Origin: UBA6898 sp964463135
GTDB lineage: Bacteria > Nitrospirota > Thermodesulfovibrionia > Thermodesulfovibrionales > UBA6898
Length of the DNA stretch: 64,000 nucleotides
NCBI GenBank assembly: GCA_964463135.1
Contig: CAYXBA010000008.1
Location: 73,813-137,812 of the forward strand
Direction of reading: 5' to 3'
In this document: positions 8,868 to 18,023 of the stretch, piece after piece
Position numbering within the stretch: position 1 is the first letter of the stretch
How the letters are laid out: each line of letters starts with the position of its first letter
Program-made: the position numbers and the translations under genes
The notes under the pieces: model-generated
Seen by the model: only the letters and a program-made list of their open reading frames with translations
Told to the model about the DNA's origin: nothing
The model's database searches: none

Positions 8868-8868
8868 G
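8848..8868 (-). promoter_or_regulatory. HAIR-like HspR operator over the dnaJ promoter
   Basis: CTTGACA-N7-ACTAAGG on the minus strand. The known HAIR consensus is CTTGAGT-N7-ACTCAAG; this site matches 10 of 14 positions with the right spacing and covers the -35 box and spacer. With hspR in the same operon, autoregulation is a reasonable inference. Confidence 0.5.
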
Positions 8869-8927
8869 TATGCTTCCATGAATATAAGTATGGTATATGC
8901 CCGGCTTCTTGCTATCCTTCAGGAAAA

Positions 8928-10808
8928 TTAACGCGTGGAGTTCATGCGCCGCTGTTTTTCAACAGCGACCATAAGTATCGAAAGTGCAGCCGGGGTCATG
9001 CCCTGTATTCTGCCGGCCTGGCCAAGATTTTCAGGCCGGATCTCTTCAAGTTTGCAAAGGATCTCCCTTGATATTCCGGGTAATGAGCGGTAATCAAGAT
9101 CAGGCGGGACCTTCCGGTTCTCGATCCCCAAAAGCCTCTCTGCAGCTTCCATCTGCCGTCTGATATATCCTTCGTATTTTGCCTGGATCTCTACCTGCCG
9201 CTCAATATCATCATTCAGCAGGGCAGCAGAAGGAGCAAGCTCTTTTATTACGGCATACGTAACCTCCGGCCGCTTGAGAAGCTGTTCAAGGGTAATATCT
9301 TCGCTGATCGCGGACGAGCCAAGGCCAGTCAGCGTGCTGTTGACGACAGACGGCTTGATCCTGATCTTTCTGAGTCTCTGCATCTCTTCTTCGATCATTC
9401 TCTTCTTATCCGTGAACCGGGAATACAGATCACCGGCCAGCAATCCTGTGGCATGGCCCCTTTCCATAAGCCTGAGGTCAGCATTGTCATGCCGTAAAAG
9501 AAGCCGGTATTCTGCACGGGAGGTGAACATGCGGTATGGTTCCTTAGTCCCTTTCGTAACAAGGTCATCGACAAGAACCCCGATATATGCCTCATGCCGT
9601 GCGAGGATAAAGGGCTCTCTGCTCTGAATTTTCAGGGCAGCATTAATGCCTGCCATAAGCCCCTGGGCAGCAGCCTCTTCGTATCCGGATGTTCCATTGA
9701 CCTGGCCGGCCAGGAACAGGCCTGCAATGTTCTTGGTCTCAAGAGAGTGCTTCAGCTGTGTCGGGAATACAAAGTCGTATTCAATAGCGTATGCAGGCCG
9801 CATAATCTCGACCTCTTCAAGGCCCGGAACAGTTCTCAGAAAACTGAGCTGAATATCATACGGAAGACTGGTAGAGACGCCATTTGCATAGTATTCTCTC
9901 GTCTCGAGGCCTTCGGGCTCGAGGAACACCTGATGCCGTTCCTTGTCGGCAAATCTGACGACCTTGTCCTCAATAGAAGGGCAATAGCGCGGACCGATGC
10001 CTGTTATCTTTCCGCTGTACATGGCAGAACGCTGCAGATTATCCCGGATAATGCGATGCGTTTCAGCGTTCGTATAGGTTATGTAGCAGGGCAGCTGAGA
10101 GTTCTCGATCTTCTCCGTACTATGCGAGAACGGTATCGGCGGATCATCACCATATTGTGCTTCAGTTCTTGCGAAATCGATCGATTTGGCATCCAGCCGC
10201 GCAGGCGTACCTGTCTTCAGTCTGCCGAGTTTAAGCCCGAGCCGAGCAAGACTGTTCGAAAGACCGACAGAAGGGAGTTCGCCGGCCCGGCCGGCCTCAA
10301 AACTGTCGTGACCGATATGCATCAGGCCTTTCAGGAAGGTTCCGGCTGTGACAACAATGCAGGCTGCGCCATAAACAATGCCAAGAGAGGTCTTAACGCC
10401 GCATATTTTATCGTCCTGCACAAGGATTTCCTCGATCATCGCCTGCTTGATGTCGAGATGTTCCTGCTCTTCAAGAGCTCTCCGCATTCTGAGCCTGTAC
10501 AGGACCCGATCTGCCTGGGCCCTCAAAGACCAGACAGCAGGCCCTTTTGATTTATTCAGCATCCGAAACTGAATGCCTGCCTTATCTGTCACCTTTGCCA
10601 TCTCGCCGCCCAGGACATCGATCTCTCGTACGAGGTGGCCTTTTGCAAGCCCGCCGATAGCGGGATTGCAGGACATCTGGGCGATCGTGTCGAGGTTCAT
10701 CGTGAAGATGCAGGTCGCATGTCCCATGCGCGCGGACGCCAGAGCAGCCTCACAGCCTGCATGTCCGGCTCCGATAACGATCACGTCGTATGATTTAGGC
10801 ATGGTCAT
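8928..10808 (-). CDS. mnmG: tRNA uridine-5-carboxymethylaminomethyl modification enzyme MnmG (GidA)
   Basis: The FAD-dependent partner of MnmE; together they add carboxymethylaminomethyl groups to the wobble uridine of certain tRNAs. At 626 residues it is full length. Seen: N-terminal FAD-binding GAGHAGCEAALASARMG, the family signatures SCNPAIGGLAKGHLVREID and GQVNGTSGYEEAAAQGLMAG, and a helical C-terminal domain (YEGYIRRQ, RSLPGIS, IQGMTPAALSIL). The gene stands alone. A TATAAT on the minus strand ends only 8 bases before the ATG and there is no Shine-Dalgarno. Confidence 0.96.
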   Translation of the reverse strand: MTMPKSYDVIVIGAGHAGCEAALASARMGHATCIFTMNLDTIAQMSCNPAIGGLAKGHLVREIDVLGGEMAKVTDKAGIQFRMLNKSKGPAVWSLRAQADRVLYRLRMRRALEEQEHLDIKQAMIEEILVQDDKICGVKTSLGIVYGAACIVVTAGTFLKGLMHIGHDSFEAGRAGELPSVGLSNSLARLGLKLGRLKTGTPARLDAKSIDFARTEAQYGDDPPIPFSHSTEKIENSQLPCYITYTNAETHRIIRDNLQRSAMYSGKITGIGPRYCPSIEDKVVRFADKERHQVFLEPEGLETREYYANGVSTSLPYDIQLSFLRTVPGLEEVEIMRPAYAIEYDFVFPTQLKHSLETKNIAGLFLAGQVNGTSGYEEAAAQGLMAGINAALKIQSREPFILARHEAYIGVLVDDLVTKGTKEPYRMFTSRAEYRLLLRHDNADLRLMERGHATGLLAGDLYSRFTDKKRMIEEEMQRLRKIRIKPSVVNSTLTGLGSSAISEDITLEQLLKRPEVTYAVIKELAPSAALLNDDIERQVEIQAKYEGYIRRQMEAAERLLGIENRKVPPDLDYRSLPGISREILCKLEEIRPENLGQAGRIQGMTPAALSILMVAVEKQRRMNSTR

Positions 10809-10816
10809 GAATTCTT

Positions 10817-10822
10817 ATTATA
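10817..10822 (-). promoter_or_regulatory. TATAAT -10 box close to mnmG start
   Basis: TATAAT on the minus strand with only 8 bases (AAGAATTC) before the mnmG ATG. No clear -35 is seen. If used, the mRNA would start at or beside the start codon. Confidence 0.35.
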
Positions 10823-10927
10823 AGATAATTCCCGGTATCAGCGCATTGGAAAGACTGCTTTCAGCGCTGGAATAAACCGCAATCTGCATGCTAAAATAGC
10901 AAATCTTTTTTCCCACGGAGAGAATTA

Positions 10928-12184
10928 ATGGCTGAAGTTATCCCTTTCAGGGGAGTTCTGTTCAATATTCCCAAGGTGTCAAAAAGCTCGGGAGAGGAAG
11001 TGCTTGCGCCTCCTTATGATATCATCAAGCCCGAACAGCAGCAGGAACTCTATGACAAAAGCCCCTATAACATAGTCAAGATCGATTTCGGCAAGAAGAG
11101 TCCTGATGACAACGAGCAGGCGAACCGGTACACAAGGGCAAAGTCATTGCTCGAGAGCTGGCTGAAGGAAGAAGCCCTTATCTCAAGCAAGACGCCGAGC
11201 TTCTATGCCTATGAGATCGGATACGCCCTTGAGGGCAGACAGCTTACCCTGAGGGGCTTCCTTGGACTGGTAAAGCTGGAAGCGCTTGGCAAAGGCAATA
11301 TCCATCCCCATGAATATACCCACTCCAAACCGAAGAAAGACCGTCTGGACCTGATGAGATATTGCGAGGCAAATATCAGCCCTATCTTTTCTATCTATAA
11401 CAGCCCTGAGAAGAAGGCGTCTTTAATTCTTGCCGAGGCGAGCAGGGCAAAACCGTATATCGAGGCCAGGGACCCTGACGGTTCTGTGCATCGCCTCTGG
11501 CAGATAGAGGACAGTGCATCGGTCGATGCGATAAGGAAAGAGCTCGAAGATAAGGCTATTTTTATAGCAGACGGCCATCACCGGTATGAAACAGCCCTTG
11601 AGTATCAGAAGGAGATGCAGAAGAAGGAAGGGGCCGCTGATCGGGCAAGACCGTATGATTACGTACTCATGTTCCTTGCAAACATGGCTGATGAGGGCCT
11701 CTCGATCCTGCCTACGCACCGGCTGGTGAAGGACCTTCCTGCTGATGCGCTTGAACAGCTTTCAGCAGACTTCGATATCCGCGAAATGAACCTCAGCAAC
11801 GACATACTATCGTCGATCGCAGGCAAACGGGATGCATATGGTTTGTACACCGGAGGTGATTCCTGGTATTTCCTGAGCTATAAAGGCGAAGGGATCCATG
11901 GTGTGCCGCCTGCGCTGAGAGACCTTGACGTGACGATCCTGCATGACCTTATCTTTAAGCAGCTTCTGGACATTGAGGCAGTATCCTACGAGATGAACGT
12001 GCAGAAATGCCTGGAGGCTGTCCGGTCAGGGGAGTTCAGGGCTGCATTCTTCCTGAACCCAACAGGTGTTTACGATGTTGAGCGGGTTGCGCTCGCGTCG
12101 CTGCGGATGCCGCCGAAATCGACCTATTTTTATCCAAAGCTTATGACCGGTATGGTTTTGAATATCTTTAAAAATTCTTTATAA
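10928..12184 (+). CDS. DUF1015 family protein
   Basis: A 418-residue protein of a widespread family without an established biochemical function. Seen: the N-terminal family motif VLAPPYDII (residues ~25-33), SPYNIVKIDFGK, HPHEYTHSKPKKDR, and the strongly conserved IADGHHRYETALEYQ (~residue 215), plus LPTHRLV. The His/Asp/Arg-rich motifs suggest an enzyme. GGAGAG precedes the start. It ends 11 bases before gap, so co-transcription with glycolytic genes is likely; I infer nothing further about its role. Confidence 0.85.
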   Translation: MAEVIPFRGVLFNIPKVSKSSGEEVLAPPYDIIKPEQQQELYDKSPYNIVKIDFGKKSPDDNEQANRYTRAKSLLESWLKEEALISSKTPSFYAYEIGYALEGRQLTLRGFLGLVKLEALGKGNIHPHEYTHSKPKKDRLDLMRYCEANISPIFSIYNSPEKKASLILAEASRAKPYIEARDPDGSVHRLWQIEDSASVDAIRKELEDKAIFIADGHHRYETALEYQKEMQKKEGAADRARPYDYVLMFLANMADEGLSILPTHRLVKDLPADALEQLSADFDIREMNLSNDILSSIAGKRDAYGLYTGGDSWYFLSYKGEGIHGVPPALRDLDVTILHDLIFKQLLDIEAVSYEMNVQKCLEAVRSGEFRAAFFLNPTGVYDVERVALASLRMPPKSTYFYPKLMTGMVLNIFKNSL

Positions 12185-12195
12185 CGGAGGTTCTC

Positions 12196-13203
12196 ATGGC
12201 TTTACGCGTAGCAATTAACGGATTTGGAAGGATTGGACGGAATTTTTTCAGGACGAGCAAAGGCGTAACCGACTTCGAGATCGTGGCTATCAATGATCTT
12301 ACTGATGCCCCGACTCTTGCGCATCTGCTCAAATACGATTCAGTGCACGGTATATTCAATGCGGATGTGAAGGCAAAGGACAGCAGCCTTATCGTTGACG
12401 GTAAGGAGATCAAGATAACGGCAGAGCGCTCGCCGGAGAACCTGCCCTGGAAGGAGCTCAAGATCGATATTGTCATCGAGTCCACCGGCCTCTTCACCGA
12501 CAGGGAAAAGGCCGCGAAGCATCTCGATGCAGGCGCAAAGTATGTGCTGATCTCGGCGCCGGCCAAGGAGCCTGACATCACGGTCTGTTTGGGTATCAAC
12601 GAAGAGGATCTTGACCCGGCAAAACACAAGATCATCTCAAACGCCTCCTGCACCACCAACTGCCTTGCCCCGATCGCCAAGGTCCTGCACAAGGAATTCG
12701 GGATCGTCAGGGGCCTGATGACGACGATCCATTCCTATACCAATGACCAGCGGATCCTCGACCTGCCGCATAAGGACCTCAGAAGGGCCCGTGCAGCAGC
12801 CATCTCGATGATCCCTTCGACGACCGGCGCTGCCAAGGCGATCGGCCTTGTGCTTCCTGAGCTCAAGGGCAAGCTCGACGGTTTTTCGATGAGGGTCACG
12901 ACCCCGAATGTTTCGGTGGTCGACCTCGTGGCAGAGATGCAGAAGGATGTGACTGCCGAGGAGATAAACGCTGCCATGAAGAAGTGGGCAGACGGGCCGA
13001 TGAAGGGTGTCCTGCAGTATGTCGATGTCCCGCTCGTCTCGGTCGATTTCAACGGCAACCCGCATTCCTCGATATTCGATGCGACCCTCACCCGGGTCAT
13101 GGAAGGCCGCATGGTCAAGGTCATATCCTGGTATGACAATGAATGGGGCTACAGCACGCGGCTTCGGGACCTTATCCTCTACATCATCAAAAAAAGAGGC
13201 TAG
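12196..13203 (+). CDS. gap: Glyceraldehyde-3-phosphate dehydrogenase, type I
   Basis: Oxidises and phosphorylates glyceraldehyde-3-phosphate to 1,3-bisphosphoglycerate. At 335 residues it is usual length. Seen: Rossmann motif NGFGRIGRN at the N-terminus, adenine-ribose contact IND at ~33, catalytic SNASCTTNCLAP (Cys ~152), and WYDNEWGYSTR near the C-terminus. CGGAGG ribosome-binding site. It is followed by pgk after three bases, the next enzyme of the pathway. Confidence 0.97.
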   Translation: MALRVAINGFGRIGRNFFRTSKGVTDFEIVAINDLTDAPTLAHLLKYDSVHGIFNADVKAKDSSLIVDGKEIKITAERSPENLPWKELKIDIVIESTGLFTDREKAAKHLDAGAKYVLISAPAKEPDITVCLGINEEDLDPAKHKIISNASCTTNCLAPIAKVLHKEFGIVRGLMTTIHSYTNDQRILDLPHKDLRRARAAAISMIPSTTGAAKAIGLVLPELKGKLDGFSMRVTTPNVSVVDLVAEMQKDVTAEEINAAMKKWADGPMKGVLQYVDVPLVSVDFNGNPHSSIFDATLTRVMEGRMVKVISWYDNEWGYSTRLRDLILYIIKKRG

Positions 13204-13206
13204 CCG

Positions 13207-14439
13207 ATGGCCAAGAATGGGAGTCCCATGCCGATCAAGGATGTGCTCGGGAAACTTGCGATTGATGACCTGAGACTGAAAGGCAAGAGGGTCTTTATCC
13301 GTGCAGATTTCAATGTCCCTCTTGATGACAACCTCCGGATAACGGATGACAGCAGAATTCGTTCGACCCTGGCAACGATCAACTATGCCATAGACGAAGG
13401 TGCACGGGTCATCCTTGCATCGCACCTCGGCAGGCCAAAGGGAAAGCCAGACCCCCGGTACAGCCTTGCCCCAATCGCAAAGAGGCTTCAAAGGCTGCTG
13501 GATAAGGACGTGATATTCGCTCCTGACTGCATCGGTTCCCAGGTAGAGAATATTGTTTCGAAGATGAAGGACGGTGATGTGGTCCTTCTTGAGAACCTGA
13601 GATATCACGCTGAAGAGGAGAAGAACGACGAGGAGTTCTCAAAGAAACTTGCCGGCCTTGCAGACTTTTTCATCAATGATGCCTTTGGGGCTGCTCACCG
13701 GGCCCATGCCTCTACGGTAGGGATCACGAAGTTCCTTACATCTGCTGCCGGTTTTCTGATGAAGAAGGAGATAGAGTACCTCAAAGGGGTCGTGGACAAT
13801 CCGATCAGGCCTTTTGTTGCGATCCTGGGCGGCGCCAAGGTCTCGGGGAAGATAGGCGTGCTCGAACATCTTGAGGACAAGGTGGACAAGGTCATTGTGG
13901 GCGGCGGCATGGCCTTCACCTTTATCAAGGCAATGGGCTATGAGGTCGGCGACTCTCTGGTAGAGACCGAGATGATCGAAACGGCCCAGAGGATCAGGAA
14001 GAAGCTCAAGACCACCGGCATCAAGTTCTATCTGCCGGTAGACTGTGTTATTGCCCAGAGCCTTGAGCCTGCGGCAGAGACCAAGATCGTGCCTACGCTC
14101 GAGATCCCGAAGGGATGGAGGGCCCTGGACATCGGACCTGCCACGGTGAAGCTGTTTTCAGAGGCGCTTGAAAATGCAAAAACGATCCTCTGGAACGGCC
14201 CTATGGGGGTGTTCGAAGTGGATGCTTTTTCGCGCGGGACCTATTCCATAGCGAACTCTGTGGCTGATGCCTATGCCCTGACGATCGTCGGCGGCGGAGA
14301 TACAGATCTTGCGGTACACAGGGCGGGCGTGACGAATGCGCTTTCCTTTATCTCAACCGGCGGTGGCGCATCGCTGCAGCTTCTTGAGGGCAAGGAACTG
14401 CCTGGCATCGCAGCTCTGACAGACAGAAATCACGAATAG
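13207..14439 (+). CDS. pgk: Phosphoglycerate kinase
   Basis: Transfers phosphate from 1,3-bisphosphoglycerate to ADP. At 410 residues it is full length. Seen: substrate-binding VFIRADFNVPLDD near the N-terminus, SHLGRPKG, ENLRYHAEEE, FGAAHRAHAST, the nucleotide-domain segment AILGGAKVSGKI, and the C-terminal loop IVGGGDTDLAVH and FISTGGGASLQLLEG. Start ATG 13207 is used; ATG 13228 (MPIKDVLGKL) is equally possible because the first seven residues are not conserved in the family. Confidence 0.96.
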   Translation: MAKNGSPMPIKDVLGKLAIDDLRLKGKRVFIRADFNVPLDDNLRITDDSRIRSTLATINYAIDEGARVILASHLGRPKGKPDPRYSLAPIAKRLQRLLDKDVIFAPDCIGSQVENIVSKMKDGDVVLLENLRYHAEEEKNDEEFSKKLAGLADFFINDAFGAAHRAHASTVGITKFLTSAAGFLMKKEIEYLKGVVDNPIRPFVAILGGAKVSGKIGVLEHLEDKVDKVIVGGGMAFTFIKAMGYEVGDSLVETEMIETAQRIRKKLKTTGIKFYLPVDCVIAQSLEPAAETKIVPTLEIPKGWRALDIGPATVKLFSEALENAKTILWNGPMGVFEVDAFSRGTYSIANSVADAYALTIVGGGDTDLAVHRAGVTNALSFISTGGGASLQLLEGKELPGIAALTDRNHE

Positions 14440-14456
14440 CTGACGGCATTAATAAC

Positions 14457-14502
14457 AAAAAATAACGGCAGGGTAAGTTTATTTGCCCTGCCGTTATTTT
14501 TT
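14457..14502. terminator. Bidirectional intrinsic terminator, pgk / hisG
   Basis: AAAAAATAACGGCAGGG, 12-base loop, CCCTGCCGTTATTTTTT: a perfect 17-bp stem with A run on one side and T run on the other, so it can stop transcription from both directions. It separates the convergent gap-pgk and hisD-hisG units. Confidence 0.92.
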
Positions 14503-14544
14503 CTGAGACAGACAGACCCTGTCACGAAAATCACTGAAAAGAGA

Positions 14545-15429
14545 CTATGGTATTACCTTGTTCAGCTGATATTCGACAATGCCCGATGCCCCGGCCTTTT
14601 TCAGCGCTGGTATCAGCTCCCTGACTTTTCTTTCATCAATAACAACGTCAAGGTCGTACCAGCCGTTGTCAGAAAGCACTGATATGGTGGGGGAATGCAT
14701 TGCCGGCAGAATGGTCATTACACGCTTCAGGTCAGACTGCTTAACGTTCATCTTCATGCCGACCTTTTCCTCTGCAGCAAGTGCTCCCTTGAGCAGCATG
14801 ACCAGGTTTTCCATCTTCTGCTGCTTCCATTTATCCTGCCAGGCCTTCTTGTTCGAGATGAAGCGGGTGCTGGACTGAAGGATCGTCTCGACGATCCTGA
14901 GGTTGTTTGCACGCAGGGAAGACCCTGTCTCGGTCAGCTCGACGATCGCATCAGCGAGATGAGGGGGCTTCACTTCTGTTGCTCCCCAGGAAAAATCTAC
15001 TTCTGCCTTGATCTTGTTCGCCCTGAGAAACCGTTTTGTGAAGCCCACCAGTTCGGTCGCTATTCTCTTGCCGTTGAGGTCTTTGATGGTCTTGATCTTT
15101 GAATCGTTCGGTACAGCAACGACCCAGCGGACCGGCTTCAGCCCTTCTTTTGCATAGGTCAGTTCAGCGACCTCTTTTATGTCAGCGTTCTGCTCCATGA
15201 TCCAGTCGTAGCCGGTAAGGCCGCAGTCGATGATCCCGCTTTCAACATACCGGGCCATCTCCTGTGCCCTGATCAGCATGGACTCTATCTCTATATCATC
15301 AAATACAGGATAGTAAGACCGGCCTGATACCATCACATGATATCCTGCCTTTCTGAAAAGCTTTAATGTGGCTTCCTGCAGACTGCCCTTAGGCAGCCCA
15401 AGCCGAAGAATCTTCTTTGTCTGTTTCAT
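14545..15429 (-). CDS. hisG: ATP phosphoribosyltransferase, long form
   Basis: First step of histidine synthesis: ATP + PRPP to phosphoribosyl-ATP. At 294 residues it is the long HisG type, with a C-terminal regulatory domain (~215-294, VGMKMNVKQSDLKRVMTILPAM onward) that normally binds histidine for feedback control; this type does not need HisZ. Seen: RLGLPKGSL at the N-terminus, DCGLTGYDWI, and the PRPP-loop region DAIVELTETGSSLRANNLRI. It follows hisD by 22 bases; the order hisD-hisG suggests one transcript. Confidence 0.95.
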   Translation of the reverse strand: MKQTKKILRLGLPKGSLQEATLKLFRKAGYHVMVSGRSYYPVFDDIEIESMLIRAQEMARYVESGIIDCGLTGYDWIMEQNADIKEVAELTYAKEGLKPVRWVVAVPNDSKIKTIKDLNGKRIATELVGFTKRFLRANKIKAEVDFSWGATEVKPPHLADAIVELTETGSSLRANNLRIVETILQSSTRFISNKKAWQDKWKQQKMENLVMLLKGALAAEEKVGMKMNVKQSDLKRVMTILPAMHSPTISVLSDNGWYDLDVVIDERKVRELIPALKKAGASGIVEYQLNKVIP

Positions 15430-15451
15430 TCCTTCTTCCTCTCTGCAAATG

Positions 15452-16756
15452 TTAATGACGGTTTTTCTTTAAGAGATGTTCTTTTCTCACACGGACAGTA
15501 TTGCCATGCGCCTCAAGTCCTTCGATGTCCGCTATCGCCTCTACGACCGGGGCAAGACGAAGGAACCCTGCCCTGGTGAAGCCGAGCACGCTGGACCGCT
15601 TATAAAAGTCGTATACCCCAAGGGGCGAAGAGAAGCGTGCTGTCCCGCCGGTCGGAAGCGTATGGTTAGGGCCTGCCGAATAGTCCCCCAGTGCCTCAGG
15701 GCTCCAGGGGCCAAGAAACAGGGCTCCCGCATTTTCGATCAGCGGCACAATATCGATCGGCTTTTTTGTCATGATCTCGAGATGCTCCGGCGCTATCGTA
15801 TTCGAGAGAGCGACTGCCTCCCTGATATTTTTTGTCAGAATAACAGCCCCGAAATTTTCGAGAGATTTTTTCGCGATCTTTTTCCTCTTCAGAAGGACGA
15901 GCTGACGCCCGATCTCTTTTACTACTGCCTCGGCCAGGTTCCTTGAGTCGGTGACCAAAACAGCAGAGGCAAGCTCGTCATGCTCTGCCTGGCTCAGCAT
16001 ATCTGCTGCAGCGAAGACCGGGTGGGTTGATTTGTCGCCTATGATCAGGATCTCGCTGGGGCCGGCGACCATGTCAATGTCAACGATCCCGTAGACCATC
16101 TTCTTTGCTGTTGCGACAAAAATATTGCCCGGACCGACGATCTTATCAACTTTCGCTATACTCTTTGTGCCGTAAGCCAGCGCTGCTACTGCCTGGGCCC
16201 CGCCGACTCGGTGCACCTCAGTAATTCCTAACATTTCAATGACGGCCATGACATAGGGGTTCATCAGGCCCTCGGGGGTCGGAACACAGACTGCTATCTC
16301 CGCGACTCCGGCGACCTGCGCAGGGATCACATTCATAAGGACTGTTGAGGGATATGCAGCCTTGCCGCCCGGAATATATGCACCAATTCGTTTCAGGGGT
16401 CGGATGGCCTGGCCGAGGACCGTGTCGCCCTCTGTAAAAGACCAGGACTGCTCTTTCTGCATCTCATGGAACCGCCTGATGCGCTTCGCCGACGTCTCGA
16501 AGGCCCTGATGATCTTCGGGTCAGCCTTCTGCGCTGCCTTCCTGATCTCTGCGGCACTCACCTGCAGCCGCGCTGCCTTTCGATCATCGAATCTGCGGGT
16601 ATATTTCAGGACTGCCTTGTCCCCATTTTTTCGCACATCAGCGAGGATCGTCTCGACCGTGCGAAGTACCGTGCTGCTCACAGAAACATTGCGGGACTGC
16701 AGTTTTTTCAGAAAGGCTGAAAGGTCGCTGTTTTTACTTATTATTTTCATGGTCAT
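15452..16756 (-). CDS. hisD: Histidinol dehydrogenase
   Basis: Last two oxidation steps of histidine synthesis, L-histidinol to L-histidine, NAD- and zinc-dependent. At 434 residues it is normal length. Seen: IPGGKAAYPSTVLMNVIPA, VGGAQAVAALAYGT, KVDKIVGPGNIFVATAKK, DMVAGPSEILII, the zinc/catalytic AEHDELASAVLVT, and IAPEHLEI. ATGACCATGAAA gives two possible starts two codons apart. Upstream gene of the hisD-hisG pair; no other his gene is in the window. Confidence 0.96.
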   Translation of the reverse strand: MTMKIISKNSDLSAFLKKLQSRNVSVSSTVLRTVETILADVRKNGDKAVLKYTRRFDDRKAARLQVSAAEIRKAAQKADPKIIRAFETSAKRIRRFHEMQKEQSWSFTEGDTVLGQAIRPLKRIGAYIPGGKAAYPSTVLMNVIPAQVAGVAEIAVCVPTPEGLMNPYVMAVIEMLGITEVHRVGGAQAVAALAYGTKSIAKVDKIVGPGNIFVATAKKMVYGIVDIDMVAGPSEILIIGDKSTHPVFAAADMLSQAEHDELASAVLVTDSRNLAEAVVKEIGRQLVLLKRKKIAKKSLENFGAVILTKNIREAVALSNTIAPEHLEIMTKKPIDIVPLIENAGALFLGPWSPEALGDYSAGPNHTLPTGGTARFSSPLGVYDFYKRSSVLGFTRAGFLRLAPVVEAIADIEGLEAHGNTVRVRKEHLLKKNRH

Positions 16757-16908
16757 TAATTCTATCGCTTACCCGGCAATTATTCAAGGCATAACAAGGA
16801 TTCTTTTGGACAATGGCATTGTTGACGATAATTCGTTTTGTCGCAATACGTTTTTGCCACTATCAAGTTTGCCATGTGCTATGCTATGTGTATAAGGAGG
16901 TGTATAAC

Positions 16909-17109
16909 ATGAGAACAAATGTCGAACTGGATGAAGATCTGCTTAACAAGGCGTTCCGTTACTCAAAGGCAAAAACAAAGAAAAGTCTTCTCAATGAGGC
17001 GCTTCAGGAACTTATTGCCGCACGGGAGAAGCTTGACCTCCGGGAGCTAAAGGGCAAGATCACGTTTCAAGAGGATTATGACTACAAGAAACTCAGGCGG
17101 GGAAACTGA
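16909..17109 (+). CDS. vapB: VapB-type antitoxin
   Basis: A 66-residue antitoxin. The N-terminal MRTNVELDEDLLNKAFRYS is the standard VapB DNA-binding strand-helix, and the acidic tail (ITFQEDYDYKKLRR) would wrap the toxin. The start at 16909 is fixed by AAGGAGG at 16894-16900, eight bases before; a longer reading adds unrelated hydrophobic residues. It touches vapC directly (TGA then GTG). Such pairs usually repress their own promoter. Confidence 0.88.
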   Translation: MRTNVELDEDLLNKAFRYSKAKTKKSLLNEALQELIAAREKLDLRELKGKITFQEDYDYKKLRRGN

Positions 17110-17511
17110 GTGGTACTTGTTGATACATCGGTGCTTATAGATTATCTGGGCACAGTTGAAAACAGTGGAACCAGAGCGTTCCAGTCAATACTTGACAGCG
17201 GGATTGTTTATGGCATCACCTCGTTCACCTATATGGAGATACTACAGGGGGTAAGAACAGAGCGGGAATTTGAGCAGGTAAAGCGTTACCTGGATACGCA
17301 GAAGTTTTACGGATTCCCGGATGAAAAGACCTCTTTTGCCGAGGCCGCGAGAATATACTTTCTTTGCAGGAAAAAAGGGATAACCATCAGCAGCACAATC
17401 GATTGTCTCATAGCCCGTGTTGCCATCGAAAATGATATTTTCCTTCTCCATAATGACAAGGATTTCGACAGCATTGCAAAAGTGGTAAAGCTGAAAATAT
17501 TCAGGAAGTGA
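17110..17511 (+). CDS. vapC: VapC PIN-domain toxin
   Basis: A 133-residue PIN-domain ribonuclease that cleaves tRNA or rRNA in studied relatives. The acidic Mg-binding residues are all visible: Asp in VLVDTSVLIDYL, Glu in FTYMEILQG, Asp in STIDCLIARVA and Asp in LLHNDKDFDSIA. It starts at GTG immediately after the vapB stop. All catalytic acids are present, so it should be active unless held by VapB. Confidence 0.9.
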   Translation: MVLVDTSVLIDYLGTVENSGTRAFQSILDSGIVYGITSFTYMEILQGVRTEREFEQVKRYLDTQKFYGFPDEKTSFAEAARIYFLCRKKGITISSTIDCLIARVAIENDIFLLHNDKDFDSIAKVVKLKIFRK

Positions 17512-17600
17512 TGATGAAAGCGATGGAAGAGAAACTATCAGCATAGGGAAACATGTTTAAAAAATGAGAAAATGGTATTTCCCTGATTATTCCCGCTTAT

Positions 17601-18011
17601 TTACCTGCCAAAATCGTTCAACTGCTCAGTGAACTCTTCGAGATGTCCTTCCTCTTCATGCAGGATATGGGTGAGCAGCTTCTTTATCTTCTCGTCAGGG
17701 ATGACCGCAATATGTTCCCTGTACATGGCGATGGCGCCCTTCTCCAGCTCGATCAGCCTCCTGAGATACCCTTTGGGCCCGCCCTTGCCGAAGTTCAGCT
17801 CACGGTGCTCCATCGACGGCACGCCGCCGAGATCTACGATCAGTTCTGAAAGTTTTTCTGCATGACGCATCTCGTCCTTTGCGATCTCCTCCATCTCTCT
17901 GCTCGGCCGGCATTGGGGCGTCACAAAGCTGTCCCGCATATAGATGAGAATGGCCTCGATCTCTCCGGTAAGGTCCTGATTCAGCAAGTCTATTATTTCA
18001 GTTTTTTTCAT
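17601..18011 (-). CDS. Ferritin-like / bacterioferritin-domain protein
   Basis: A 136-residue four-helix protein. Iron-ligand patterns are present: Glu in TGEIEAILIYMRD, ExxH in AKDEMRHAEKL, Glu in RLIELEKGAIAMY and ExxH in LHEEEGHLEEF. This fits a di-iron ferritin-like protein related to bacterioferritin and the small 'bacterioferritin domain' proteins; it could store iron or protect from peroxide. It follows the M16 protease genes by 12 bases and may share their transcript. Confidence 0.8.
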   Translation of the reverse strand: MKKTEIIDLLNQDLTGEIEAILIYMRDSFVTPQCRPSREMEEIAKDEMRHAEKLSELIVDLGGVPSMEHRELNFGKGGPKGYLRRLIELEKGAIAMYREHIAVIPDEKIKKLLTHILHEEEGHLEEFTEQLNDFGR

Positions 18012-18023
18012 GATTTCACCTCT

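Noticed and set aside
12637..13608. 323-codon open frame opposite gap and pgk
   Set aside because: Spans two real genes on the other strand, which is not credible.
16813..16908. Longer vapB start
   Set aside because: The added residues are unlike VapB, and the strong ribosome-binding site is at 16894-16900.
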